Assembly: GCA_036278735.1 (NCBI GenBank)
Contig: DASUKM010000029.1
Location: 116,600 to 180,599 of the forward strand
Direction of reading: 5' to 3'
DNA length: 64,000 bases
Source of the DNA: DASUKM01 sp036278735
GTDB lineage: Bacteria > Acidobacteriota > Vicinamibacteria > Vicinamibacterales > 2-12-FULL-66-21
Part shown: positions 18,103 through 28,580 of the stretch, piece after piece
Layout of the letters: each line of letters starts with the position of its first letter
Numbering within the stretch: position 1 is the stretch's first letter
Notes under the pieces: generated by a model
What the model was told of the DNA's origin: nothing
Database searches by the model: none
The model's input: only the letters and a program-made list of their open reading frames with translations
Translations under genes and position numbers: made by a program

Positions 18103-18618
18103 ATGCTGAGTATCGTGAACAGCTTGTGGGTCGTGTTCCGGCACCTGTTCCGCCGGCCCGTCACGATTCAGTATCCGGAGCAGAAGGCGTACCTGCCCCC
18201 GCGCTGGCGCGGCCGGATCATCCTGTCGCGCGACCCGGACGGCGGGGAACGATGCGTCGCGTGTTATCTCTGCGCGGTCGTCTGTCCCGTCGATTGCATC
18301 GCGCTGCAGGCGACCGAGGACGAGCACGGCCGGCGCCTGCCCGAGTTCTTCCGGATCAATTTCTCCCGCTGCATCTACTGCGGCTTCTGCGAAGACGCCT
18401 GCCCGACCTATGCGATTCAGCTCACGCCGGACTTCGAGATGAGCGAGTACCAGCGCCCGAACCTCGTCTACGAAAAGGAAGACCTGCTGATCGACGGGCC
18501 CGGCAAGTACCCCGGCTACAACTATTACCGCGTCGCCGGCGTGACGGTTGGCGGCAAGGACAAAGGGGAGGCGGAGCGTGAAGCGCCGCCCGCCGACGTC
18601 CGGACGCTGCTGCCCTGA
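18103..18618 (+). CDS. nuoI: NADH-quinone oxidoreductase subunit I
   Basis: A 171-residue subunit with two [4Fe-4S] clusters (N6a and N6b). C51, C54, C57 and C61 sit in C-V-A-C-Y-L-C-A-V-V-C-P, and the second set is C-I-Y-C-G-F-C-E-D-A-C-P. The N-terminal ~20 residues form an amphipathic helix that lies on the membrane. It carries electrons from NuoG to NuoB. GGAGGG precedes the ATG. Confidence 0.95.
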   Translation: MLSIVNSLWVVFRHLFRRPVTIQYPEQKAYLPPRWRGRIILSRDPDGGERCVACYLCAVVCPVDCIALQATEDEHGRRLPEFFRINFSRCIYCGFCEDACPTYAIQLTPDFEMSEYQRPNLVYEKEDLLIDGPGKYPGYNYYRVAGVTVGGKDKGEAEREAPPADVRTLLP

Positions 18619-18622
18619 CGCC

Positions 18623-19132
18623 ATGCCGGCCACCTTCTACGCCGCCGCCGTCGTCGCGGTCGCCGCCACCGCGCTCGCCATCAGCCGGAAGAACGCGGTC
18701 CACGGACTGCTGTACCTGATCGTCTCGCTGCTGGCGGTGGCCCTGATGTTCTTCGCGGTCGGGGCGGAATTCGTCGCCGCCCTCGAAGTGATCATCTACG
18801 CGGGGGCGATCATGGTCCTGTTCGTCTTCGTGATGATGCTGCTGAACCTCGGGCCGCAGAGCGTCGCGCAGGAGCGGCGCTGGCTGCCGCGGCGCATATG
18901 GGCCGGCCCGCTCGTCCTGACGGCCGTGCTGATCGCCGAACTGATCTACGGGCTCGCGTCGGCCGGGCCGACGCCGGCGGGAGCGGCGATCGCCACGGCC
19001 ATCGATCCCCTGCACGTCGGGGTGGCGCTGTTCGGTCCGTATGCGGCCGCGGTCGAAATCGCGTCGATGCTGCTGCTCGCCGGGCTCATCGGCGCGTATC
19101 ACCTGGGGCGTTCCCCCGGGGAGAGGAGCTGA
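18623..19132 (+). CDS. nuoJ: NADH-quinone oxidoreductase subunit J
   Basis: A 169-residue membrane subunit with five predicted helices. The third helix carries the family's E-V-I-I-Y-A-G-A-I-M-V-L-F-V-F (residues ~55-69), the site of the pi-bulge in known structures. The ATG at 18623 lies four bases after the nuoI stop. An upstream in-frame start would run through nuoI and is rejected. Confidence 0.93.
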   Translation: MPATFYAAAVVAVAATALAISRKNAVHGLLYLIVSLLAVALMFFAVGAEFVAALEVIIYAGAIMVLFVFVMMLLNLGPQSVAQERRWLPRRIWAGPLVLTAVLIAELIYGLASAGPTPAGAAIATAIDPLHVGVALFGPYAAAVEIASMLLLAGLIGAYHLGRSPGERS

Positions 19133-19136
19133 TCGC

Positions 19137-19445
19137 ATGGGCGCGGTGCCGCTCGCGCACGGACTCGTCGTCGCCGCCCTGCTGTTCGGCCTCGGCTTGC
19201 TCGGCGTCCTCGTCCGGCGGAATCTGATCTTCATTCTGCTGTCGATCGAGGTGATGCTGAACGCGGCGGGACTCGCCTTCGTGATCGCGGGCGCGCGATG
19301 GGGGCAGGCGGACGGCCAGGTCATGTTCCTGTTCATCCTGGCGACCGCGGCCGCCGAGGTCGCGGTCGGGCTCGCCCTCGCACTCCAGTTCTATCGCCGG
19401 CTCGGCTCGCTCGATGCCGATGCCGCGGCCGCGCTGCGAGGCTGA
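19137..19445 (+). CDS. nuoK: NADH-quinone oxidoreductase subunit K
   Basis: A 102-residue three-helix membrane subunit, the usual family length. The key acidic residues of the proton path are visible in I-L-L-S-I-E-V-M-L-N (Glu near residue 38) and A-T-A-A-A-E-V-A-V-G (Glu near 74). GAGAGGAG precedes the ATG at 19137. nuoL begins one base after the stop. Confidence 0.94.
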   Translation: MGAVPLAHGLVVAALLFGLGLLGVLVRRNLIFILLSIEVMLNAAGLAFVIAGARWGQADGQVMFLFILATAAAEVAVGLALALQFYRRLGSLDADAAAALRG

Positions 19446-19446
19446 C

Positions 19447-21335
<1,889 letters not shown>

Positions 21336-21339
<4 letters not shown>

Positions 21340-22823
21340 TTCTCGCCTGGCTGATCCTCGTTCCCGCCATCGCCGGCGTCCTCGCGTGGGCCGCCGAACG
21401 CTGGAGCCGCGCGTGGCCGCGGTGGGTCGCGCTCGCGGGAACGATCGTCGATCTGGTGCTGGCGGTGCGGCTGTGGATCGCCGCCTGGAGCGCCGCCGCA
21501 CCACCACCCGGCCACTGGCTCGTCGAGTTGAACCTGCCATGGATCGACGCGCTCGGCATCCGGTTCCACCTCGGCCTCGACGGCCTCAGCCTGCTGCTGG
21601 TGCTGCTGACGGCCTTCCTCGGCATCATGGCCGTGGCGTGCTCGTGGACCGAAATCCAGGATCGCATCGGCCTGTTCCACCTGCATCTGATGTGGGTGCT
21701 GGCCGGGATCATCGGCGTGTTCCTCTCGCTCGATCTGTTCCTGTTCTACTTCTTCTGGGAGATGATGCTCGTCCCGATGTACTTCCTGATCGGGATGTGG
21801 GGCCACGAGCGGCGGATCTACGCCGCGGTGAAGTTCTTCATCTTCACCCAGATCAGCGGCCTCCTGATGCTCGTCGCCATCGTCGCGTTGTCGGTGGTCC
21901 ACGGCCGCGCGACCGGCGTCTACACCTTCGACTACGTTCAGCTGCTCGGCACGCCGCTTTCGCCGACGACCGGGTGGTGGCTGATGCTGGGGTTCTTCGG
22001 CGCCTTCGCGGTGAAGCTGCCCGTGGTGCCCGTCCACACGTGGCTGCCCGACGCGCACACGGAGGCACCCACGGCCGGCAGCGTCGTGCTCGCGAGCCTG
22101 CTGCTCAAGACCGGGGCCTATGGCCTGCTGCGATTCGTGCTGCCGCTCTTCCGCGATGCGGCGGCGTCGTTCGCGCCGGTGGCGATCGGGCTCGGGGTCG
22201 TCGGCGTCCTCTATGGCTCGGTGCTCGCGTTCGGGCAGACGGACTTGAAGCGCCTCGTCGCGTATACGAGCGTCAGCCACATGGGCTTCGTCCTGATCGG
22301 CGTGTTCGCCGGCACCGCGCTCGCGCTCCAGGGAGCCATCCTCCAGATCCTGTGCCACGGCCTGAGCACCGGGGCGCTCTTCATCCTGGTCGGCGCCCTC
22401 CAGGAGCGCACCCACACGCGCGACATCAACGAACTCGGCGGCCTGTGGCCCATCGTCCCCCGGATGGGGGGCATGACGATGTTTTTCGCACTGGGGGCGA
22501 TGGGGCTGCCGGGGCTGGGCAACTTCGTCGCCGAGTTCCTCGTGCTGATCGGCACCTATCAGGTCAGCCCGACGGCGGCGGCCTTGGCCTCTATCGGATT
22601 GATCATCTCGACGCTCTACGCGCTGTGGATGATCCAGGCCGCGTTCCAGGGACGGTCGCGGGAGACGATCCGCATCCGCGATCTCGGGGCCCGCGAGATG
22701 GCGATGACGGCGGCGCTCGTGGTCGCGCTCGTGTGGCTCGGCGTGTATCCGCAGCCGGTCATCGACGCCGCCGTCCCCGTCGTCGCGACGCTGACGACCG
22801 GGCCGCAAGGGGCCGCGCGATGA
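21336..22823 (+). CDS. nuoM: NADH-quinone oxidoreductase subunit M
   Basis: A 495-residue antiporter-like subunit with 13-14 helices. Visible family residues are the Glu in F-Y-F-F-W-E-M-M-L-V-P-M-Y, V-K-L-P-V-V-P-V-H-T-W-L-P-D-A-H with E-A-P-T-A-G-S-V, and Q-T-D-L-K-R-L-V-A-Y-T-S-V-S-H-M. Both ends overlap neighbours by ATGA, so it is co-translated with nuoL and nuoN. Confidence 0.95.
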
Positions 22824-24244
22824 CGTCGGGCGGCTTCGTCGCGCTCGCGCCGATGGTCGCCGTCGCGGCGACGGTCGTCGTGCTGATGATCGCGATCGCG
22901 ATCGGCCGGCACCCTCGCGTCACCATCGGGCTCACGCTCGCCGGGCTCGCGGTCGCGTTCGCGCTGCTGTTCGCTGCCGGCGGATCCCCGGACCGCGCCG
23001 CGCCGCTGCTCGTCGTCGACGAGTATGCGCTCTTCTACACCGGCCTGATCCTGGCCGCCACGGCCGCGATCGCGCTGTTGTCGATCCGCTATCTCGACGA
23101 GCGGCCGGAGCCGCACGACGAGTACTACCTGCTGCTGCTCCTCGCCGCGCTGGGATCCATCGTGCTCGTGTCGGCGGCGCACTTCGTCTCGTTCTTCCTG
23201 GGACTCGAGCTGCTCAGCGTGTCCTTGTATGGCTTGATCGCGTACCCGCGCACGCGCGAGCAGGCCGTCGAGGCTGGCGTGAAGTACCTCGTGCTCGCGG
23301 CGGCGTCCGCCGCATTCCTGCTCTTCGGCATGGCGCTCGTGTACGCGGAGCTCGGCACGATGACGTTTGCAGGGCTCGCGGCCTCGGCGCCCGATCGGGT
23401 GGTGCTCGCCGGCGTCGGCCTGATCGTCGTGGGCTTCGGCTTCAAGCTGGCGCTGGTGCCGTTTCACCTCTGGACGCCAGACGTGTACGAAGGAGCCCCT
23501 GCGCCGGTCGCCGCCTTCCTCGCGACCGTCTCGAAGGGGGCGATGCTGGCGCTGCTGCTGCGCTTCTTTGCCGGAATCGACCTGCGCGCCCACCACGCGC
23601 TGTTCCTCGTGTTCGCGCTGCTGTCGATTGCCTCGATGGTGGGGGGCAACCTTCTGGCCCTGCTGCAGCTCAACGTCAAGCGGCTGCTCGCCTACTCGTC
23701 AATCGCGCATCTCGGCTACCTGCTGGTCGCCTTTCTCGCGAGCGGCGCGATGGCCGCGACGGCGGTCGCCTTCTATCTCGTCGCGTATTTCGTCACGATG
23801 ATCGGCGCCTTCGGCGTCGTCACGGTGCTGTCGTCGGGAGAGCACGAGGCGGAGACCCTTGACGACTACCGTGGCCTGCTTGGCCGCCGGCCGTGGCTGG
23901 CAACCGTGTTCAGCGCGACGCTGCTGTCGCTCGCGGGCATCCCGCTGACGGCCGGGTTCGTCGGCAAGTTCTATCTGACGGTCGCGGCCGGCGGTGCCGC
24001 GCTCTGGTGGCTGCTGGTGGTCATGATGGTGACGAGCGGGATTGGCCTCTTCTACTACCTGCGCGTGATCGTCGCCATGTGTCTGCAGCCGGCGGGAGAG
24101 GCGGCTGCCGGCGCGGCGGCGCCACGCCTGCCGCTCGCGGCCGGCCTGACGCTCGCGGCCCTGACGGTGCTGCTCGTCTGGTTCGGCGTCTATCCGGCGC
24201 CGCTGATTGCCCTCATCCGGTCGGCGGTCACCGGTATGGCCTGA
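22820..24244 (+). CDS. nuoN: NADH-quinone oxidoreductase subunit N
   Basis: A 474-residue antiporter-like subunit, last gene of the operon. It has 13-14 helices with the family features L-G-L-E-L-L-S-V-S-L-Y (Glu on helix 5), F-K-L-A-L-V-P-F-H-L-W-T-P-D-V-Y, and N-V-K-R-L-L-A-Y-S-S-I-A-H. It ends 25 bp before the convergent universal stress protein gene. I see no strong intrinsic terminator in that gap. The operon thus encodes all 14 subunits in 13 genes. Confidence 0.95.
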   Translation: MTSGGFVALAPMVAVAATVVVLMIAIAIGRHPRVTIGLTLAGLAVAFALLFAAGGSPDRAAPLLVVDEYALFYTGLILAATAAIALLSIRYLDERPEPHDEYYLLLLLAALGSIVLVSAAHFVSFFLGLELLSVSLYGLIAYPRTREQAVEAGVKYLVLAAASAAFLLFGMALVYAELGTMTFAGLAASAPDRVVLAGVGLIVVGFGFKLALVPFHLWTPDVYEGAPAPVAAFLATVSKGAMLALLLRFFAGIDLRAHHALFLVFALLSIASMVGGNLLALLQLNVKRLLAYSSIAHLGYLLVAFLASGAMAATAVAFYLVAYFVTMIGAFGVVTVLSSGEHEAETLDDYRGLLGRRPWLATVFSATLLSLAGIPLTAGFVGKFYLTVAAGGAALWWLLVVMMVTSGIGLFYYLRVIVAMCLQPAGEAAAGAAAPRLPLAAGLTLAALTVLLVWFGVYPAPLIALIRSAVTGMA

Positions 24245-24269
24245 GGCACGCTTCGAGATCGCCCTGGCG

Positions 24270-24857
24270 TCAGCCGATCACCCACACGGCAAGCCCCTTT
24301 GCCGTCCTGACGAGTTGTTCGGCCAGGTGTCCGGCGCCGAGCCCGCGAAACCACGGATGCGCCTGATGCCCGACGACCACCGTCTGGCATCCGGCGTCCC
24401 GCGCCAGGAGCAGCACGTCATCGACGGCCGTGCTGGCGTCGCTCGGCGACCACACGCGCGTGTGAATGCGACCCGACGCCACGCCGGCTCGCTCCAGCGT
24501 CGCGCGCGCGGCGCGCAGGGTCCGGTTGGCCTCCTTCTCGATCGTCGCCGTCCAGCGCTGCTGCTCCAGCCACAAGTCCGATTCGATCTGCTCCTCTCGC
24601 CGCGGAAGCTCGGACCCGCCGGATTCCAGCAATTCGGGCGGCAGACGCGGCACGATGCAGGCGAGATGACACTCGATCGCCGCGACGCGGGCCGCAATCC
24701 GGCCCGAATACTGCACCGCCCCGCGTGAGGCGTCGGTCGCGTCCACGATCACCAGCAGGTTGATCGTGCTGGCGGCGCCCCCGCGGCCGCTCGTCTTCGC
24801 GCTGCGACGCCGACGACTCGACGGACCCCGGTTCGCTGTGCGCTTCGCTGGCTTCAT
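24270..24857 (-). CDS. Universal stress protein (UspA-like)
   Basis: A 195-residue protein with a Usp-like Rossmann core: L-L-V-I-V-D-A-T-D-A-S-R-G-A-V (residues ~34-48) and, at the C-terminus, L-L-A-R-D-A-G-C-Q-T-V-V-V-G-H-Q followed by V-R-T-A-K-G-L-A-V-W-V. The typical ATP-binding G-x2-G-x9-G-S/T segment is poorly kept (G-L-G-A-G-H-L-A-E-Q-L), so nucleotide binding is uncertain. The first ~30 residues are strongly basic and low-complexity. The ATG at 24857 is chosen over an earlier in-frame start at 24905 because the family fold begins well downstream. It converges on nuoN. Confidence 0.7.
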   Translation of the reverse strand: MKPAKRTANRGPSSRRRRSAKTSGRGGAASTINLLVIVDATDASRGAVQYSGRIAARVAAIECHLACIVPRLPPELLESGGSELPRREEQIESDLWLEQQRWTATIEKEANRTLRAARATLERAGVASGRIHTRVWSPSDASTAVDDVLLLARDAGCQTVVVGHQAHPWFRGLGAGHLAEQLVRTAKGLAVWVIG

Positions 24858-25028
24858 GTTCTTCACGCCTCTGCCGATCCTTCGTCTTCCGGACCGTTTC
24901 GGCAATGGTGCGTTTGTACTGCGCCGGCCAACGAACGTCGACCACGCGCGTGCGCCGAAAGACGCCTTGACGTGGGCTTCGGCGCGGCAGATGGCGGCGA
25001 GGATCGTGTCTGGCGATCGGTCCGGTCC

Positions 25029-25253
25029 TCAGCGCGAAAGGGGGGCCAGACGGCGCAAGGCGGATCCCTTGTGGGCCGCCACATGATCCGTGCGCTCGCT
25101 CTGAATCAGATACTGCGGATCGGCGAGGGTCGCGTGGTGCACGTAACCCTTCCACCGGAAGTTGGCGGTCATCACCTTCGTGATGACGCCGCGTACCCGT
25201 CCGGCTTCGGAATTCCACGACACGCGATCGCCGACCGCGAATCTCCGGCACAT
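25029..25253 (-). CDS. DUF2945 (HVA1/Tudor-like) small protein
   Basis: A 74-residue protein that matches the DUF2945 family over its full length: V-G-D-R-V-S-W-N-S-E-A-G near the N-terminus, Y-V-H-H-A-T-L-A-D-P-Q-Y in the middle, and T-D-H-V-A-A-H-K-G-S-A-L-R-R-L at the end. The family has an SH3/Tudor-like barrel of unknown biochemical role and is common in soil bacteria. AGGAGAAAGG lies upstream of the ATG. It sits 171 bp from the stress protein gene on the same strand, and the two may share conditions of expression (inference). Confidence 0.85.
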   Translation of the reverse strand: MCRRFAVGDRVSWNSEAGRVRGVITKVMTANFRWKGYVHHATLADPQYLIQSERTDHVAAHKGSALRRLAPLSR

Positions 25254-25377
25254 GGTGACCCCGCCTTTCTCCTGTCCCTCCGGCGCGCATCAGGCTCGTT
25301 GTTCGGTCCGCGAGCGGCGCTGGAGCGGGGGGATGACGTAGACTGAGGCCAGGCCGCATTTTTCAGGCACGCTGTCC

Positions 25378-27398
25378 ATGGCTGTCGACCAGTCCACACC
25401 GTCCCGCACCGCACCCGACGCCCTCACGCTCGAGTTGTACCGCAAGATGCTCACGGTCTTCTATGTCGAAGAACGGCTGAAGATCTTCGTACGCCAGGGC
25501 AAGTGTCCGTTCCACGCATCGACGCGCGGCCACGAGATGCTGCAGACCGCGATGGCGCTGCTGCTCGAACCGGGCCGCGACTGGTTCTTCACCTACTACC
25601 GTTCGAAGGCCCTCGCCATGGGGATTGGCCTGCCGCTCGTCGATCTTTTCCTCGCCATGCTGAGCCGCGAGGGGGATCCGAACTCGAACGGCCGCAACAT
25701 GCCCGAGCAGTTCTCGTCGCGCGAACTCCATCTCGTCGCGCAGACGGCCTGCACCGGCACTCAGTATCTGCCGGCCGTGGGCGCCGCGCGCGCCGTCGCC
25801 CGGGACGCGCCGGGGACGATTGTGTACGCCTCATCGGGCGAAGGGGCGACGAGCGAGGGGGAGTTCTTCGAAGCGCTCAACTGGGCCGCGCGCGAGCGGC
25901 TGCCGGTGCTGTTCGTCGTGCAGAACAACGGCTACGCGATCAGCGTGCCGCAGCGCGAGCAGACCGCGTCGTCGATTGCGCGGATCGCGCAGGGATTCGA
26001 CGTCCCGGCGATTTCCGTCGACGGCACCGCGTTCGACGCCATCTATCGCACGGTGCCGCCGGTGATCGAGCGCGTGCGGCAGGGGGGCGGCCCCGCCCTC
26101 GTCGAGGCGTCGGTCGTCCGGCTGGATCCGCACTCGTCCTCGGACGATCAGCGCAAGTATCGAAGCTCCCGCGAGCTGGAGACGCCGCGGCGCGCGATCC
26201 CGTCCTCGTCACCGAGCGCTACCTGCTCGACCACGGCGCCCTCGACCCCGCCGCGGTGGAGTCGCTCCGGGCCGCGATCAAAGAGGAGGTCGACCGTGCC
26301 GCCGACGCGGCCGACGCGGCGCCACTCCCCTCCACCGCCGATCTGCTGGCGCACATTTTCGCGCCCGACCCGACGGTCGGGCAGGAGCCGCCGGTTCCTC
26401 ACTCGATCTCGGCGGAACCGATCACCCTCATCGACGCGATCAAGCACGGGCTGCGCGAAGAGATGGAGCGCAACCCGAAGATCGTCATGTGGGGGGAGGA
26501 CATCGCGGACCCGAAGGGAGGCGTGTTTGGCGTCACCCGCGGCCTGACCGACGCCTTCCCGGGCCGCGTGATGAACTCGCCGCTCGCCGAGGCCAGCATC
26601 GTGGGGGTCGCGGGCGGGATGGCAATCGCCGGGTACAAGCCGGTCGTCGAGATCCAGTTCGCCGACTACCTGTGGCCCGGCTTCATGCAGATGCGCGACG
26701 AGATCCCCACTGTCCGCTGGCGTAGCCAGGGGACGTGGAGCTGCCCGGTCGTGGTGTGGATTGCCACCGGCGGCTACATCAAGGGGGGGCCGTGGCATTC
26801 CGCGTGCGTCGAGGGGATCTTCGCGCACGTGCCTGGCTGGTACGTCCTCTTCCCGAGCAGCGCCGACGACGCGAAGGGGCTGATCAAGGCGGCCGCGCGG
26901 GCGAAGGATCCGGTCCTCTTCCTGGAGCACAAGGGCCTGTACCGCCGCATCCAGGCCAAGGCGCCTGAACCCGACGCGAACTACGTGGTTCCGTTCGGGC
27001 GCGGCCGCATCCGCCAGGCCGGCACCGATGTGACGATCGTGGCCTGGGGCAGCACCGTTTATCTCGCGCTCGAGCTCGCGCGCCAGATGGAGCCCGAGGG
27101 ACGATCGCTCGAGATCATCGATCTCCGCTCGATCGTGCCGCTCGACGAAGCGTTGATCGACGCCAGCGTGCGCAAGACCAGCCGCGTCGTCATCGCGCAG
27201 GAAGACACCCTGACGATGGGGTTCGGCGCGGAGGTCGCGGCGAGAATCGCGCAGAACAGCTTCGAGTTCCTCGACGCGCCCATCGTGCGCGCGGGCGCTC
27301 GCGACTCGTTCGTGCCCGCGGCGCCGAATCTGGAACTGGCGGTGCTGCCATCCGTCCAGGACCTCCGGAGCGCCGTCGAGCAGGTGCTGCGATTCTGA
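25378..27398 (+). CDS. Fused 2-oxoacid dehydrogenase E1 alpha/beta, interrupted by a frameshift
   Basis: The alpha part (from the ATG at 25378) has the thiamine diphosphate motif G-E-G-A-T-S-E-G-E-F-F to V-V-Q-N-N-G-Y-A-I-S and R-S-K-A-L-A-M-G. Its frame loses family similarity after R-S-S-R-E-L-E near 26181. The continuing frame picks up at A-R-D-P-V-L-V-T-E-R-Y, through a linker and the beta part (I-T-L-I-D-A-I-K-H-G, M-Q-M-R-D-E-I) to the stop at 27398. Restoring one base near 26181-26190 (for example GAG-GAC) would give one ~673-residue protein. Fused alpha/beta E1 enzymes decarboxylate pyruvate or branched-chain 2-oxoacids and pass the acyl group to an E2. No E2 or E3 gene is nearby. This is either a base error or a recent pseudogene. 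Confidence 0.85.
26176..26196 (+). other. Frameshift site within the E1 gene
   Basis: Codon phase changes here by one missing base. Upstream codons read R-S-S-R-E-L-E, and downstream codons in the other phase read A-A-A-R-D-P-V-L-V. Both sides are strongly conserved in kind, so the break is precise and recent or technical. The sequence CTGGAGACG would become in-frame as CTGGAGGACG. Confidence 0.75.
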
Positions 27399-27452
27399 AG
27401 CGCCGCAACGCCGGCGCGCCGACGCCGTTTCGACGAAGCGCGCCTGACCCCG

Positions 27453-28343
27453 CTACTTCGAGGCGATCGAGTACCGCACCAGCACGCCTTCGACGAACTC
27501 GGCGGTAATGCGCTGATCGTCGAGGGAGTACGTGGCGGCGACCACCTTCAGCGAACCCTCCTGGCGTTCCACGCTCTTTTCCGGCCGGCCGAGCAAATCC
27601 TCGACGTCGGCGATCGTCATCCCCTTGCGCAGGGCGCCGGAGCCGCCAGCCGCGGGAGCCGGACTCGCGGCGACGGGGGCGTCCGCCGCATCCGGCGCGG
27701 CGGCGAAGTCGACGTAGTCGGCAAGGGCCCGCATGACGCCGTCCGGCCCGAGACCGGCCGGGAGGCCGTCCTCGTAGTGGATGTTGAAGCGCGAGCCGCC
27801 GCGCAGCCGCTGGTCGGCGACCCGCGCCTTCTTCGCCTCCTCGGCGGTGGCTGCCTCGGCGCGGTTGTTGGCGTCTTCGCGCTCCCGCTCGGCGCGCACG
27901 TCGTCGAGTTCGTGCTGCAGCCGCCGCCGGCGCCCGGAATCGTGCTCGTCCTTCACCGCACGTTCGAGCTCCTTCTCATGTCGGGATTTCGACACGGACG
28001 GCACGTACACGCTCGTGCTCGTATCGTCGCCGAACGTGCCGAAGCCGCCGCCGGCGAGCTGGAACTCGATCAGCGTGTCCTTCACGTGCACCTTGGTCAC
28101 CATCACGGTCTCGCCCGAATGGATGGCGACCCCGGACGCCTTGATGCGGCGCGAATACTCCTCCATGTCGATCGGCCGCCGGGCGCCGGGGAACACGTCG
28201 ATGCCGTCCGAGGTACCCGGCATGTCGATCTTGACCGTCACGGACTTGCCTTCGAAGGCGTCCCGGAGTTGCGCCTCGCTCTGGGCGAACGCCGGGCCGG
28301 CGGCCGACAGCGTGAGGCACACCGCGAACAGGAGCGTTTTCAT
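27453..28343 (-). CDS. Exported protein with central coiled coil and SmpA/BamE-like C-terminal segment
   Basis: A 296-residue protein whose ATG at 28343 follows AAGGGGTGTGCAG; a GTG two codons earlier is an alternative. Residues 1-20 are a signal peptide (L-S-A-A-G-P-A-F-A-Q). Residues ~35-110 look beta-rich. Residues ~120-180 are a highly charged Glu/Arg/Lys/Ala stretch, likely a coiled coil. A low-complexity Ala/Pro linker follows, and the last ~60 residues begin L-R-K-G-M-T-I-A-D-V-E-D-L-L-G-R-P, which resembles the SmpA/BamE-type pattern G-M-T-x2-x-V-x2-L-L-G-x-P. That similarity is by eye only. Function unknown; periplasmic location expected. Confidence 0.65.
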   Translation of the reverse strand: MKTLLFAVCLTLSAAGPAFAQSEAQLRDAFEGKSVTVKIDMPGTSDGIDVFPGARRPIDMEEYSRRIKASGVAIHSGETVMVTKVHVKDTLIEFQLAGGGFGTFGDDTSTSVYVPSVSKSRHEKELERAVKDEHDSGRRRRLQHELDDVRAEREREDANNRAEAATAEEAKKARVADQRLRGGSRFNIHYEDGLPAGLGPDGVMRALADYVDFAAAPDAADAPVAASPAPAAGGSGALRKGMTIADVEDLLGRPEKSVERQEGSLKVVAATYSLDDQRITAEFVEGVLVRYSIASK

Positions 28344-28580
28344 CTGCACACCCCTTGGTCGAATTGAAAAAGCGGTGCGGAGAATCTAGCACGACCGGGG
28401 CAATCGACGAAATCGGCCGGTGGGCGCTCCTCGGGTTCGGGGAGGCGTCGTCCTGACCCGGGATGGCGGGTGGATGACGCCTCGCTCGCGGGCGATCGGG
28501 AATCCAGCACGGCCCCGGGCGTCAGGCTGACGCATAATGGTCGCGGCGCGCGCGTTGGCGGGCGCGGCGAGGAGGAAACC

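Noticed and set aside
25378..26547. Treating the E1 alpha part as a separate complete gene to 26547
   Set aside because: Residues after ~268 are Ser/Pro/Arg-rich nonsense while the other phase continues the expected protein, so the end at 26547 is an artefact of the frameshift.
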